A stretch of 64,000 nucleotides of DNA from Williamsia phyllosphaerae (GCF_014635305.1 NZ_BMCS01000001.1:2418001-2482000); one strand, 5' to 3'; counted from the first letter of the stretch, positions 26,850 through 35,129 are shown. A program made the numbers and translations. Notes: generated by a model from the sequence alone, not told the origin.

Positions 26850-27212
26850 CTACTTGAAGTAGCTCCAGCCGCCCTGCTTTTCGACGCGATGCGCGCTGTC
26901 GGCGAGAACGAGTACCTGCTCGGCGTCAGGCCACCGCGCGCCGGTGAAACTCGCCACGATCTCCCTGTGCAGGCTCGACAACCAGCCGCGCGCAGGTGTT
27001 TCCGGTGGCATCGTGTCGGAGACCACCGCCCATTCCGGGAGTTGATCGTCCGGCCGACCTGCCAGCAGAATCCACACGACGAGATTCGACGGTGAGATGT
27101 CCACCGCGCCGTAGTGGAAAAGCGAGTCGACACGGATTCCGTCGTGTTCCCGCCCGACCAATGCCGCACGCAAACCGTCAACCACGTCCCGCGCGGCGAG
27201 AACACGATCCAT
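26850..27212 (-). CDS. Hypothetical protein of unknown family
   Basis: 120 residues, soluble, no signal or membrane segment: MDRVLAARDVVDGLRAALVG, then SLFHYGAVDISPSNLVVWILLAGRPDDQLPEW and a C-terminal SSLHREIVASFTGARWPDAEQVLVLADS. I cannot assign a family. Start ATG 27212 lies two bases after the stop of the SDR gene (TGA-GC-ATG), so it is co-translated with that gene; in-frame starts upstream would enter the SDR. Confidence 0.7.
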   Translation of the reverse strand: MDRVLAARDVVDGLRAALVGREHDGIRVDSLFHYGAVDISPSNLVVWILLAGRPDDQLPEWAVVSDTMPPETPARGWLSSLHREIVASFTGARWPDAEQVLVLADSAHRVEKQGGWSYFK

Positions 27213-27214
27213 GC

Positions 27215-28168
27215 TCAGATCTCGGTCGCGTCGACAACCGACTGCCACAACGCCTCTCGGGCGCTGGGCGAGTCCTTACGCCAGGACGGGTAGTGGGTCG
27301 GGCGGACGGCGCGGTCGTGCCAGAACTTGCCGGTGCTCCGCACCGCCTCCGGCGAGGCCGCCAGCCACACGATGGTGTCGGCACCCGCTTTCGCGGTGCG
27401 CAGTATCGGCTTCATAACGGTGCCGAACGCCGGGATCGAGTCGGTGACACCGGGAGTCGCCGCCCAACCCGGGTGCATGCTGTGCACGACGGCGTCGTCC
27501 GGTTCCGAGAACCGCTGCGCCAGTTGTTCGGTGACCACCACCTGCATGCGTTTGGTCCGTGCGTAGGCGGTGAGTCCGGAGTAGGTGCCCTCGGTGAACT
27601 CGACGTCCGTCGTCTGCAACGGAACGGGGTACATCCCACCGCTGGAGACGAACACGACCCGCGACTGCGCGTCGAACAACGGACGCAGCCCCACGGTCAA
27701 CGCGACCGGGCCGAGCACGTGGGTCGCGAACGCAGACTCGTGTCCCTGGGCCGAGAGCGTCCGCTCGGGCGGCATCACCCCGGCGCTGTGGATCACGGCG
27801 TGCACACGGGTCAGGTCTGTGGTCAGCGCGGTGACCAACCGCGACACCGCGTCGAGGTCGCTGATGTCGTACTCGTGGATCGTCACGTCGGCGTCGGGAA
27901 CCTGACCCCGGACCTTCTGCGCCGACGACTCCAGCCGCTCGGCGGTGCGACCGACGAGATGCACGCGCGCGCCGAGTCGGGCCAGTTCGGTGGCCGCCGC
28001 GGCACCCAGACCGGAGCTGCCGCCCGTGACGACGATGTCGACGCCGGTGTCGAACGGTTCCGGGTCGGGCGACCAGAAACGACTGCGCACGGACGATCCG
28101 ATGCGCGAGTAACCGGGGATGACGGTCCGATCGAGCAGGACATCGACGGCGGTGGTGAGTGGGTTCAT
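27215..28168 (-). CDS. DHRS12-like short-chain dehydrogenase
   Basis: 317 residues: an N-terminal extension (TTAVDVLLDRTVIPGYSRIGSSVRSRFW) unique to the DHRS12-like branch, the cofactor motif VVTGGSSGLG, HSAGVM, VFVSSGGMYPVPL and catalytic YARTK. This branch is related to retinol or sterol-side-chain dehydrogenases; bacterial substrates are not known. The start at 28168 has GGAGG about 9 bases upstream. It forms an operon with the downstream unknown gene and lies 47 bp from the YfcE-type gene, same strand. Confidence 0.87.
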   Translation of the reverse strand: MNPLTTAVDVLLDRTVIPGYSRIGSSVRSRFWSPDPEPFDTGVDIVVTGGSSGLGAAAATELARLGARVHLVGRTAERLESSAQKVRGQVPDADVTIHEYDISDLDAVSRLVTALTTDLTRVHAVIHSAGVMPPERTLSAQGHESAFATHVLGPVALTVGLRPLFDAQSRVVFVSSGGMYPVPLQTTDVEFTEGTYSGLTAYARTKRMQVVVTEQLAQRFSEPDDAVVHSMHPGWAATPGVTDSIPAFGTVMKPILRTAKAGADTIVWLAASPEAVRSTGKFWHDRAVRPTHYPSWRKDSPSAREALWQSVVDATEI

Positions 28169-28214
28169 GTGTGTGGGCCTCCGCAGCCCAGCGTATCGAC
28201 CGCGTCGTGTCGGG

Positions 28215-28724
28215 TCAGAGCTCGTGCAGGCGCACGTCGCCGAGCACACCGTCGACGATGGTGGTGGTCATGTAGGTGCAGTGCGGTTGACGGCGACGGT
28301 CGGTGGGGGAGCCCGGGTTCAACAGACGTAGACCGGTGTCGGTGGTGGTGTCCCACGGGATGTGGCTGTGGCCGAACACGAGGACGTCGGTGTCGGGGTA
28401 GGTCGCCGACATCCGCTTGTCGCGACCCGTCGACGCTCCGGTCTCGTGAACGACCGTGACGCGCAGACCGTCGATGGTCACGTCGGCGCGCTCGGGCATC
28501 CGCGCCCGTAGTTCCGGCCCGTCGTTGTTACCCCAACAGGCGATCAGTCGTGCCGCCCGTGCGTCGAGCAGCTCGAACGTCGCGAGGTCCACCCAGTCTC
28601 CGGCGTGGATGACGACGTCCGCGTCGTCGACCGCGGCCAACAACTCATCGGGAAGCACCTTTGCGCGCTTCGGGAGGTGGGTGTCGGAGGTGAGCACCAC
28701 GCGCAGGGCCGTGGATGAGGTCAT
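28215..28724 (-). CDS. YfcE/MJ0936-type metallophosphoesterase
   Basis: 169 residues with all five metal motifs of calcineurin-like phosphoesterases: SDTHL (D-x-H), HAGDWVD, GNNDGP, VVHETG and FGHSHIPW. This small group cleaves phosphodiesters using two metal ions; natural substrates are mostly unknown. ATG 28724 is preferred because GGAGGAC precedes it; TAGCGT is also placed 7 nt upstream, so a leaderless start is possible too. Confidence 0.9.
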   Translation of the reverse strand: MTSSTALRVVLTSDTHLPKRAKVLPDELLAAVDDADVVIHAGDWVDLATFELLDARAARLIACWGNNDGPELRARMPERADVTIDGLRVTVVHETGASTGRDKRMSATYPDTDVLVFGHSHIPWDTTTDTGLRLLNPGSPTDRRRQPHCTYMTTTIVDGVLGDVRLHEL

Positions 28725-29028
28725 GTCCTCCACGCTAGCCGCGGGGAAGGGGCGGATGGCAGCCGACGCCCTGCAGCGGAAGCGATCGATCGCTCGGTCC
28801 GAGCGACGGCTTGTTCGTCAATCTCTCTACGCAGGAACGGGTCTGACTTCGTGCGCGCGCCGGCGAGATGTGTGCGTTCGCACCGACTGGACATTCATAC
28901 GACCGCGAGACCGCTCAGTAGTGAGTTAAACCAACCTTCCCTGATAGTGAACTGAGACTTGACTGTGATCACTAGTGTCCGTTTCGTCGGCACCAACGAG
29001 GTGCCCCAGGAATAGCGGGAGCAAGTGA
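28725..29028. promoter_or_regulatory. Gene-free spacer before a secreted protein gene
   Basis: 304 bp without a believable gene. The last 100 bases are less GC-rich and carry a hairpin GGCACC-AACGA-GGTGCC (28989-29005) and GCGGGAG just before the ATG at 29029. TTGACT near 28959 could be a -35 element. Nothing recognisable is present in 28740-28900. Confidence 0.4.
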
Positions 29029-29751
29029 ATGAAGATTCGTAATCGGCTGGTTGCCCTGTCCGTGGCCGTGATGGCCGCCGCGGCGCTGGGAACGGTGTCG
29101 GCCACCCAGGCACAGGCCGCGTTGGACCCGTCCAACAGCCTCGGCATCAACTTCGACGCGGACACGACCACCGTGATCGCCAAGACCGGCCAGCCGGTGG
29201 TGTTCCCGCAGACCAGGTTGGTGACTCGCACGGACCTGAGCACCCTCGAGGGGACCCTGAACCTTCCCCAGGCGGCGGCCAAGCTGAAGCTCGGCCCGGC
29301 CACGCTGGCCAACTTCAAGATCTCGATCATCAACGCGTCGCAGGTGACCGGAACGCTCACGCAGGGTGGCACCGCAGACGCCACGACAATCGACCTGGAC
29401 GTCTCGCAGACGTTCCAGATCCGACTGGACTCGGTGCAGCCCTTCAACATCAGCACCGGATCGGCGAGCCTGAACCTGGTGCCGAACAACGGAAGCTGCA
29501 TCACCGCGCCCACCACCGCACGGCTCAAGGGCTCGCTCGACGCCTTCAAGCTGCTGGGCCAGGACGTGCCCGAGGCGGACGCCCACATCAAGGGCACCTA
29601 CACGATCCCGCCGTTCCAGAACTGCGGACCGTTCGCCGGCGTGCTTAACGCCATCATCGCGGGCCCGAACAACTCGCTGGACGTCCATGTGACGAACCCG
29701 GAGTTCATCGTCGGTGACCAGGCGGCGGCGCGCGCGAAGTTCGTCCGCTGA
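29029..29751 (+). CDS. Secreted protein of unknown family
   Basis: 240 residues with a clear Sec signal peptide (MKIRNRLVALSVAVMAAAALG, cleavage near TQAQA-AL). The mature chain is beta-rich, with alternating polar and hydrophobic residues and repeated T-x-T patterns (GTLTQGGTADATTIDLDV). Two cysteines (NGSCITAP, QNCGPF) probably form a disulfide. No family is recognised; it could be a cell-envelope beta-sandwich protein. GCGGGAGC lies 7-8 bases before the ATG, and a strong hairpin terminator follows at 29799. Confidence 0.75.
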   Translation: MKIRNRLVALSVAVMAAAALGTVSATQAQAALDPSNSLGINFDADTTTVIAKTGQPVVFPQTRLVTRTDLSTLEGTLNLPQAAAKLKLGPATLANFKISIINASQVTGTLTQGGTADATTIDLDVSQTFQIRLDSVQPFNISTGSASLNLVPNNGSCITAPTTARLKGSLDAFKLLGQDVPEADAHIKGTYTIPPFQNCGPFAGVLNAIIAGPNNSLDVHVTNPEFIVGDQAAARAKFVR

Positions 29752-29761
29752 TCGCTGACCT

Positions 29762-29795
29762 CAGCGTCTGAAACACCTCAGCGTCTGAAACACCT
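29762..29795. repeat. Two tandem 17-bp repeats
   Basis: CAGCGTCTGAAACACCT occurs twice without a gap (29762-29778, 29779-29795) just after the stop of the secreted protein gene. It is unlike the other repeats in this stretch, and its role is unknown. Confidence 0.8.
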
Positions 29796-29798
29796 CGG

Positions 29799-29831
29799 CG
29801 GCGGGTGGGTCCCATGGACCCGCCCGCCGTT
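29799..29831 (+). terminator. Hairpin terminator of the secreted-protein gene
   Basis: A 14-bp stem (CGGCGGGTGGGTCC with GGACCCGCCCGCCG, one T-G wobble) closed by CAT is followed by TT and a T-rich stretch (GACGTTTGTG). It sits 48 bp after the stop. Confidence 0.75.
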
Positions 29832-29846
29832 GACGTTTGTGTAGTA

Positions 29847-29923
29847 CCGAAACAACCCGTCGAACGTGCCGAAACAACCCGTCGAACGTGCCGAAACAAC
29901 CCGTCGAACGTGCCGAACCGACC
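29847..29923. repeat. Tandem array of 22-bp units (three perfect copies plus a partial)
   Basis: CCGAAACAACCCGTCGAACG plus TG is repeated exactly at 29847-29868, 29869-29890 and 29891-29912, followed by a partial unit CCGAACCGACC. There are no spacers between units, so this is a minisatellite rather than a CRISPR array. A 20/22-identical unit lies at 22364-22385. Confidence 0.9.
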
Positions 29924-29960
29924 GTGTGGGCGGGCGGAGAAGGGGCGCACGACGGACTGA

Positions 29961-29997
29961 GGCACGGTGGGCGGGCGGTTACGGCACGGTGGGCGGG
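29961..29997. repeat. Second 22-bp tandem repeat (GGCACGGTGGGCGGG)
   Basis: GGCACGGTGGGCGGG occurs at 29961-29975 and 29983-29997, a period of 22 bp, and a related GTGTGGGCGGGCGG lies near 29925. The repeat ends 3 bases before the stop codon of the minus-strand HMG-CoA-lyase-like gene. Confidence 0.75.
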
Positions 29998-30000
29998 TGC

Positions 30001-30909
30001 TCAGCCCGGGAACGGACCTGCTCGTCCGAACAGGGCGGGAACCGGCGAGTCCAATTGCGCACCGATCCACGACGCCGCGTCGGCGATGGCGCCACCGTCG
30101 ATACCGGTGTCGACGCCGGATCGCTGCAACGCGTAGTTCAGATCCTCGGTGGCGATGTTGCCGGTCGCGTTGGGTGCGAACGGGCATCCTCCGAACCCGC
30201 CGATGCTGGCGTCCAGGGCGCAGTCGCCGAGGTCGAATGCGGTCAGCGCGTTGGCGTATCCGGTGTTGCGGGTGTTGTGGAAATGCCACCGCAGTGCGAC
30301 GTCGGGTGCGACCCGCCGCGCACCGGCGTGCAGGGCACGGACCTGTGCGGGTACGCCGACCCCGATCGTGTCGGCGATGGCGATCTCGTCGGGTCCCGAC
30401 TCCGCCACGCGGGCCATCAGATCGATCACGCGGTCGGCAGGCATCTCCCCGCTGAACGGGCATCCGAACGAGACCGCGAAGGTGACCGTGGTGAACATGC
30501 CCGCCGCACGGGACTCGGCGGCGATGCGCTTCCACCGCGCCAGTCCCTCCTCGACGTCGCAGCCCTGATTGCGCTGACTGAATTCGTCGGAACAGACGAC
30601 GACCACGTTCACCTCGTCGACGCCTGCGGCCAGGGCGCGTTCCAGACCCCGCTCGTTGAGCACCAATCCGATGTAGTCGACGTCGTCCCGCCGCGGGAGC
30701 GCAGCCATCACCTCTTCGGCGCCGGCCATCTGGGGCACGCGCTTGGGATTGACGAAGCTGACGGCCTCGATCCGTCGCATGCCCGCGTCGACGGCGCGGG
30801 TGATGAAGTCGACCTTGGTGTCCACCGACAGGGCGGTTCGTTCGTTCTGCAGGCCGTCGCGCGGGCCGACTTCCACCACGTGGGTCCCGGCGTGAGTCGT
30901 GTTCGTCAT
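30001..30909 (-). CDS. Hydroxymethylglutaryl-CoA lyase-family enzyme
   Basis: 302 residues of the HMGL (DRE-TIM) family: GPRDGLQNE (15-23) with the catalytic R/D and metal site, SFVNPKRVPQMAG, TVTFAVSFGCPFSGE, WHFHNTRNTG (metal His ligands) and the flexible loop GGFGGCPFAPNATGNIATED with the catalytic Cys. It cleaves a 3-hydroxy-3-methyl-type acyl-CoA into acetyl-CoA (or a similar acyl-CoA) and a keto acid. Location opposite a CaiB-HyuA-HyuB operon suggests citramalyl-CoA or a related branched substrate rather than leucine catabolism; this is inference. GGGTGG precedes the ATG. Confidence 0.9.
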   Translation of the reverse strand: MTNTTHAGTHVVEVGPRDGLQNERTALSVDTKVDFITRAVDAGMRRIEAVSFVNPKRVPQMAGAEEVMAALPRRDDVDYIGLVLNERGLERALAAGVDEVNVVVVCSDEFSQRNQGCDVEEGLARWKRIAAESRAAGMFTTVTFAVSFGCPFSGEMPADRVIDLMARVAESGPDEIAIADTIGVGVPAQVRALHAGARRVAPDVALRWHFHNTRNTGYANALTAFDLGDCALDASIGGFGGCPFAPNATGNIATEDLNYALQRSGVDTGIDGGAIADAASWIGAQLDSPVPALFGRAGPFPG

Positions 30910-30934
30910 CCACCCATCATCACCCCACCCGCTA

Positions 30935-30944
30935 TTGCATACAA
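30935..30944. promoter_or_regulatory. GntR/FCD-type operator, site 1
   Basis: TTGCATACAA, a near-palindrome of the TTGTATACAA type bound by FCD-subfamily GntR regulators. It lies 25 bp upstream of the HMG-CoA-lyase-like start and overlaps a possible -10 (TATGCA on the minus strand). An identical copy is at 31009. Confidence 0.65.
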
Positions 30945-31008
30945 GGTTGTGTTGATTCGCGGTTAAATCTTCTGTTTATCGAGACAGATCGCGCCCTCCA
31001 CGCCTACC

Positions 31009-31018
31009 TTGCATACAA
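31009..31018. promoter_or_regulatory. GntR/FCD-type operator, site 2
   Basis: A second, identical TTGCATACAA, 74 bp (about seven helical turns) from site 1 and ending 20 bp before the GTG start of the GntR gene. The pair could be bridged by one regulator across the divergent promoters. Confidence 0.65.
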
Positions 31019-31038
31019 ACAAGCGAAACGGGGCCGTA

Positions 31039-31800
31039 GTGGAACGTGCAGTCGACCGGGTGTACTCACACATCCGGGCCGCCATTCTCGACGGCCGGTT
31101 CGCGCCGGGGTCGAGGTTGGGTGAGGCTGAGCTGGCCGAGGTCACGCAGGCCTCCCGCACCCCGGTTCGAGAAGCGTTGCGCCAATTGGAGGTCGAGGGC
31201 CTCGTCGAGGTGTTGCCGCATCGCGGCGCCCGCGTCTACCAGTTCACCTCCGACGACCTCGAGGAGATCTACGACCTCCGCATGACGCTGGAGGCGCTGG
31301 CCGCGGGTCGCGCGGCGTCGCGGATCACCGGCGCGCAGCTCGATCAGATGGCCGGCCTGTGCGACCGAATGGAGGCCGCTGCGCTCGACGACGACCTCGA
31401 GCTCGTGGCCACCGCCAACATGGAGTTCCACGCCATCGTCCGGACCGCGTCGGCGAGTACCCGTCTCACCTCGATGCTCAGCGCGGTCATCCAGCTTCCG
31501 CTGATGATGCGCACCTTCCACCGGTATGCGCCCGAGGACCTGCACCGCAGTGCCGGACACCATCGCGAACTCATCGCCGCGCTGCGCGCCCGGGACGAGG
31601 TGTGGGCGGATGCGGTGATGCGATCGCACGTCCGCGCGGCCAAAGCGGTGCTGCTCGCGTCGGTTCGAGCCGACGAAGAGCTGACCATGGCCCAACCGGC
31701 AGAAACAACGGCCCAACCGGCAGAAACAACGGCCCAACCCGGGCGTACGACGGCCCACCACGCGCACACGACGGCCCAACCGGCTCAGAGCGGAGTCTGA
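31039..31800 (+). CDS. GntR-family transcriptional regulator (FCD subfamily) with repeat-derived tail
   Basis: 253 residues. N-terminal winged HTH (AVDRVYSHIRAAILDGRFAPGSRLGEAELAEVTQASRTPVREALRQLEVEGLVEVLPHRGARVYQFT) and an all-helical FCD ligand domain with metal-binding D/H residues (EFHAIVRTAS, SAGHHRELIAAL). It should bind an acidic metabolite and control this locus. GTG 31039 is preferred because a TTG at 31009 lies inside the operator. The last ~37 residues are a repeat tail, TAQPAET-TAQPAET and degenerate copies. The stop is 2 bases before the CaiB gene start. Confidence 0.9.
   Translation: MERAVDRVYSHIRAAILDGRFAPGSRLGEAELAEVTQASRTPVREALRQLEVEGLVEVLPHRGARVYQFTSDDLEEIYDLRMTLEALAAGRAASRITGAQLDQMAGLCDRMEAAALDDDLELVATANMEFHAIVRTASASTRLTSMLSAVIQLPLMMRTFHRYAPEDLHRSAGHHRELIAALRARDEVWADAVMRSHVRAAKAVLLASVRADEELTMAQPAETTAQPAETTAQPGRTTAHHAHTTAQPAQSGV
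31690..31780 (+). repeat. 21-bp tandem repeat coding the GntR C-terminal tail
   Basis: GCCCAACCGGCAGAAACAAC plus G is perfect at 31690-31710 and 31711-31731, then diverged at 31732-31752 and 31753-31773, with a partial fifth unit. It encodes heptapeptides of the form AQPAETT. The two perfect copies suggest recent expansion; the frame is preserved because 21 is divisible by three. Confidence 0.85.
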
Positions 31801-31802
31801 TC

Positions 31803-33029
31803 ATGACCACGGCACACGACACGACACCTCCCACCGCGACCGGCCCGCTGGCCGACCTCCGGGTGGTCGAGATGGGCCAATTGCTGGCTGGCCCGTTCTG
31901 TGGTCAACTCCTGGCCGACTTCGGTGCCGAGGTCATCAAACTCGAGGCGCCGGGCGTCGGAGATCCCATGCGGCAGTGGGGACGTGAGAAGCCCTACGGC
32001 AAGTCGCTGTGGTGGCCGGTGGTGGCCCGCAACAAGAAGTCGGTCACCTGCGACATGCGCACCCCCGAGGGGCAGGAACTCGCCCGCGACATCATCGGCC
32101 GTTCCGACATCGTCGTCGAGAACTTCCGCCCCGGCACCCTCGAGCGATGGAACCTCGGTTTCGACGAACTACGGGCCGACAATCCCGGGCTCATCATGGC
32201 GCGCGTCAGCGGCTACGGACAGACCGGTCCGTACTCCACGCGCGCGGGCTACGGGTCGATCGGTGAGGCGATGGGCGGGATCCGTTACGTCACAGGCGAT
32301 CCCGACAACGCCCCGTCGCGCGCGGGCATCTCGCTCGGCGACTCGCTGGCCGCGGTGTTCGCCACCATCGGCGTTCTCACCGCCCTGCACAGTCGGTCGG
32401 TCACCGGCCGCGGACAGCTCGTCGACGCGGCGATCTACGAATCGGTCCTGGCGATGATGGAGTCGATGCTGCCGGAATGGGCGGTGGCCGGATACCAGCG
32501 CGAGCGCACGGGCTCGGTGCTGCCGAACGTCTCACCGAGCAACGTCTACCCGACCCGGGGTGGGGAGATGATCCTCATCGCCGCCAACCAGGACACGGTG
32601 TTCGGGCGGCTCGCGACGGTCATGGGTCGTGAGGACCTCATCACCGCACCGCGGTTCGCCGGCCACGCCGCACGCGGGGAGAACATGGACGAACTCGACG
32701 GCATCATCGCCGCCTGGACAGCCGACCTCGACACCGACGAGCTGCTGGAGACCCTGCACGCCGGGGGAGTCCCCGCCGGTCGGATCTTCACCGCGCGCGA
32801 CATGTTCGACGACCCGCACTTCGCCGCCCGCGACGCCATCGTCCGGTTGGCCCACCGTGACTTCGGCGAGTTCCCCACGCACAACGTCTTCCCCAAGCTC
32901 TCCGACACCCCGGGTGCGGTGCGGCACCTCGGACCCGAACTCGGCGAGCACAACGACGAGATCTACCGACATCTGCTCGACCTGTCCGACGACCGTCGCG
33001 CCGACCTCGCGCGCCGCAGCATCATCTGA
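31803..33029 (+). CDS. CaiB/BaiF-family (type III) CoA transferase
   Basis: 408 residues. PLADLRVVEMGQLLAGPFCGQLLADFGAEVIKLEAPGVGDPMRQWG, RNKKSVTCDMRTPEGQELARDII and NFRPGTLERWNLGFDEL are standard family blocks. The catalytic Asp is in ISLGDSLAAVFA (about residue 179), and GRGQLVDAAIYES follows. The enzyme moves CoA between two carboxylic acids. It probably activates the acid produced by the downstream hydrolases so that the HMGL-type enzyme can cleave it. ATG 31803 starts 2 bases after the GntR stop with GCGGAG upstream. Confidence 0.92.
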   Translation: MTTAHDTTPPTATGPLADLRVVEMGQLLAGPFCGQLLADFGAEVIKLEAPGVGDPMRQWGREKPYGKSLWWPVVARNKKSVTCDMRTPEGQELARDIIGRSDIVVENFRPGTLERWNLGFDELRADNPGLIMARVSGYGQTGPYSTRAGYGSIGEAMGGIRYVTGDPDNAPSRAGISLGDSLAAVFATIGVLTALHSRSVTGRGQLVDAAIYESVLAMMESMLPEWAVAGYQRERTGSVLPNVSPSNVYPTRGGEMILIAANQDTVFGRLATVMGREDLITAPRFAGHAARGENMDELDGIIAAWTADLDTDELLETLHAGGVPAGRIFTARDMFDDPHFAARDAIVRLAHRDFGEFPTHNVFPKLSDTPGAVRHLGPELGEHNDEIYRHLLDLSDDRRADLARRSII

Positions 33030-33071
33030 CCCCCATCGCCCACCGGCGTCGAAACAACTAGGAGATCTGCA

Positions 33072-35129
33072 ATGCGATATCGACTCGGAGTGGACGTCGG
33101 CGGGACGTTCACCGACGTGCTGCTCCTCGAGGAGACCTCGGGCAGCACCTACCGCGCCAAGACCCCGTCGACGCCCTCGGATCAGTCCATCGGTGTGCTC
33201 AACGGCGTCACCAAGGTGTGCAACGACGCCGGCATCGACCCCGGACAGATCGAGCAGGTGCTGCACGGGACCACCGTGGCGACCAACGCGATCCTGCAGG
33301 GACGTGGCGCGCGTGTGGGTCTGGTGACCACCGACGGATTCCGTCAGGTCCTGCAGATCGCGCGATCGTTCGTCCCGGGCGGTCTCGCCGGCTGGATCAT
33401 CTGGCCGAAGCCCGAACCACTGGCCAAGCTCGAACACACCGTGCAGGTGGTCGGTCGGATCGGGGCCGACGGGGGTGAGATCACCCCGCTCGACGAGGAA
33501 CAGACGCGCGGCGAACTGCGCAAGCTCGCCGGCGCGGACGTCGAGGCGATCACGGTGTCGCTCATCAACTCCTACGCGAACAGCGTGCACGAGGAGCAGG
33601 TCGGACGATGGGTTGCCGAGGAGCTGCCCGACATCCCGATCTCGCTGTCGTCGCACGTCCTGCCGGAGATGCGCGAGTACGAGCGCACCCTGACCACGGT
33701 GGCCAACAGCTATGTGCAGCCCGAGGTCTCGCGCTACGTCAAGAACCTCGACTCGTCGCTGAAGGAGAAGGGGATCACCGCGCCGCTGTCGATCCTGCGC
33801 AGCGACGGCGGCCTGGTTCAGGCGAGCAAGGCCGCCGAGGACCCGGTGTCGCTGCTGTTGTCGGGGCCGGCGGGCGGCGTCACCGGCGCGGTGTGGTTCG
33901 CCCAGCAGGCCGGGTACTCCGACTTCCTCACCTTCGACATGGGCGGCACCTCCACCGACGTCGCGCTCGTCCTCGACGGTCAACCCCGCATCGGCCGTGA
34001 GACCAAGGTCGGCGACCTCGCGGTCCGCGCGACCAGTGTCGACGTCCGAACCGTCGGTGCGGGTGGTGGTTCCATCGCCCACGTCCCCGAACTGACCAGG
34101 GCACTGCGCGTCGGACCGCAGTCGGCCGGTGCCGATCCCGGCCCGGCCGCGTACGGGAACGGTGGCACCGAACCCACGGTCACCGACGCCAACGTCGTCC
34201 TGGGTTACCTGCCCAGCGACCTCGCCGGCGGTGAGGTGAAACTCGATGTCGACGCGGCCCGCACGGCTGTCGCCACGATCTCCGACGCCATGGGCCTCGA
34301 TTCCCCCGAGGCCGCGGCGTCCGGGGTGGTCGACATCGTCAACGAGAACATGTTCGGTGCGCTGCGGCTCGTGAGTGTTCAGCAGGGTTACGACCCACGT
34401 GATTTCGCGCTGGTGTCCTTCGGCGGTGCCGGTCCACTGCACGCGAACGCACTCGGTCGACTCACCGGCGCCTGGCCGGTGATCATCCCGCCGTCGCCCG
34501 GGGTGCTCTGCGCGTACGGCGACGCCACGACCTGTCTGCGTGCCGAGAGCGCACGTACCCTGATCCGCGCGTTCGTCGACCTCACCAGTGACGAGTTGCG
34601 TTCGGTCATCGCCGATCTCGCCGAGGTGGCCACCGAGCGCCTGGAGACCGAGGGGGTGCCGCGGGCGGAGCAGACCGCGACCTATCAGGTGGACCTGCGC
34701 TATCACGGCCAGGGCTTCGAGATCCCCGTCGATCTCGACCCCGACGTGCTCACCGGCACCGGAGACCTGTTGGCCGAGTTGGGCAACGCCTTCGACACCG
34801 AGCACAAGCGTCTGTTCTCGTTCCTGCTCAAGAACGAGCGTGAGGTCATCAACCTGCGTGTCACCGTGAGCGGGCCCCGTCCCGAGGTCGCCTGGACCGA
34901 ACTGGCGCAGGGCTCGGAGGATCCGTCGCCGGCGTTGATGAAGGAGTCGCAGGTGTGGATGGACGGCGCGTACACGACCGCCGGGATCTACGACCGGGAG
35001 AAGCTGTTGGCGGGCAACGTCGTCAGCGGCCCGGCCATCGTCACCGAGATGGACTCCACGACCCTCGTGCTCTCCGGGCACGCCGCCACCGTCGACCCCA
35101 GCGGCAGCCTGATCATCCGACCGGTCTGA
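33072..35129 (+). CDS. HyuA: ATP-dependent hydantoinase/oxoprolinase alpha subunit
   Basis: 685 residues in the actin-like ATPase fold: phosphate-1 loop DVGGTFTDVLL (8-18), HGTTVATNAILQG, and phosphate-2 FDMGGTSTDVAL (about 287-298), then TVGAGGGSIAHV and the late FGGAGPLHANALGR. Proteins of this family use ATP to activate a cyclic amide carbonyl (hydantoinase, N-methylhydantoinase, 5-oxoprolinase, caprolactamase) or bicarbonate/ketone (acetone and acetophenone carboxylases). The length and neighbouring HyuB fit the hydantoinase type. AGGAG precedes the ATG. Confidence 0.93.
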   Translation: MRYRLGVDVGGTFTDVLLLEETSGSTYRAKTPSTPSDQSIGVLNGVTKVCNDAGIDPGQIEQVLHGTTVATNAILQGRGARVGLVTTDGFRQVLQIARSFVPGGLAGWIIWPKPEPLAKLEHTVQVVGRIGADGGEITPLDEEQTRGELRKLAGADVEAITVSLINSYANSVHEEQVGRWVAEELPDIPISLSSHVLPEMREYERTLTTVANSYVQPEVSRYVKNLDSSLKEKGITAPLSILRSDGGLVQASKAAEDPVSLLLSGPAGGVTGAVWFAQQAGYSDFLTFDMGGTSTDVALVLDGQPRIGRETKVGDLAVRATSVDVRTVGAGGGSIAHVPELTRALRVGPQSAGADPGPAAYGNGGTEPTVTDANVVLGYLPSDLAGGEVKLDVDAARTAVATISDAMGLDSPEAAASGVVDIVNENMFGALRLVSVQQGYDPRDFALVSFGGAGPLHANALGRLTGAWPVIIPPSPGVLCAYGDATTCLRAESARTLIRAFVDLTSDELRSVIADLAEVATERLETEGVPRAEQTATYQVDLRYHGQGFEIPVDLDPDVLTGTGDLLAELGNAFDTEHKRLFSFLLKNEREVINLRVTVSGPRPEVAWTELAQGSEDPSPALMKESQVWMDGAYTTAGIYDREKLLAGNVVSGPAIVTEMDSTTLVLSGHAATVDPSGSLIIRPV

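Noticed and set aside
29847..29923. Tandem 22-bp repeats as a possible CRISPR array
   Set aside because: The units are contiguous with no variable spacers, only three full copies are present, and no cas genes are in the window.
32532..35081. A very long open frame on the minus strand opposite CaiB/HyuA
   Set aside because: It is antisense to two genes with intact catalytic motifs; its product is low-complexity His/Arg/Asp-rich as expected from GC-biased third positions. Similar long antisense frames oppose the helicase (1703-3535) and HyuB (35309-36715).
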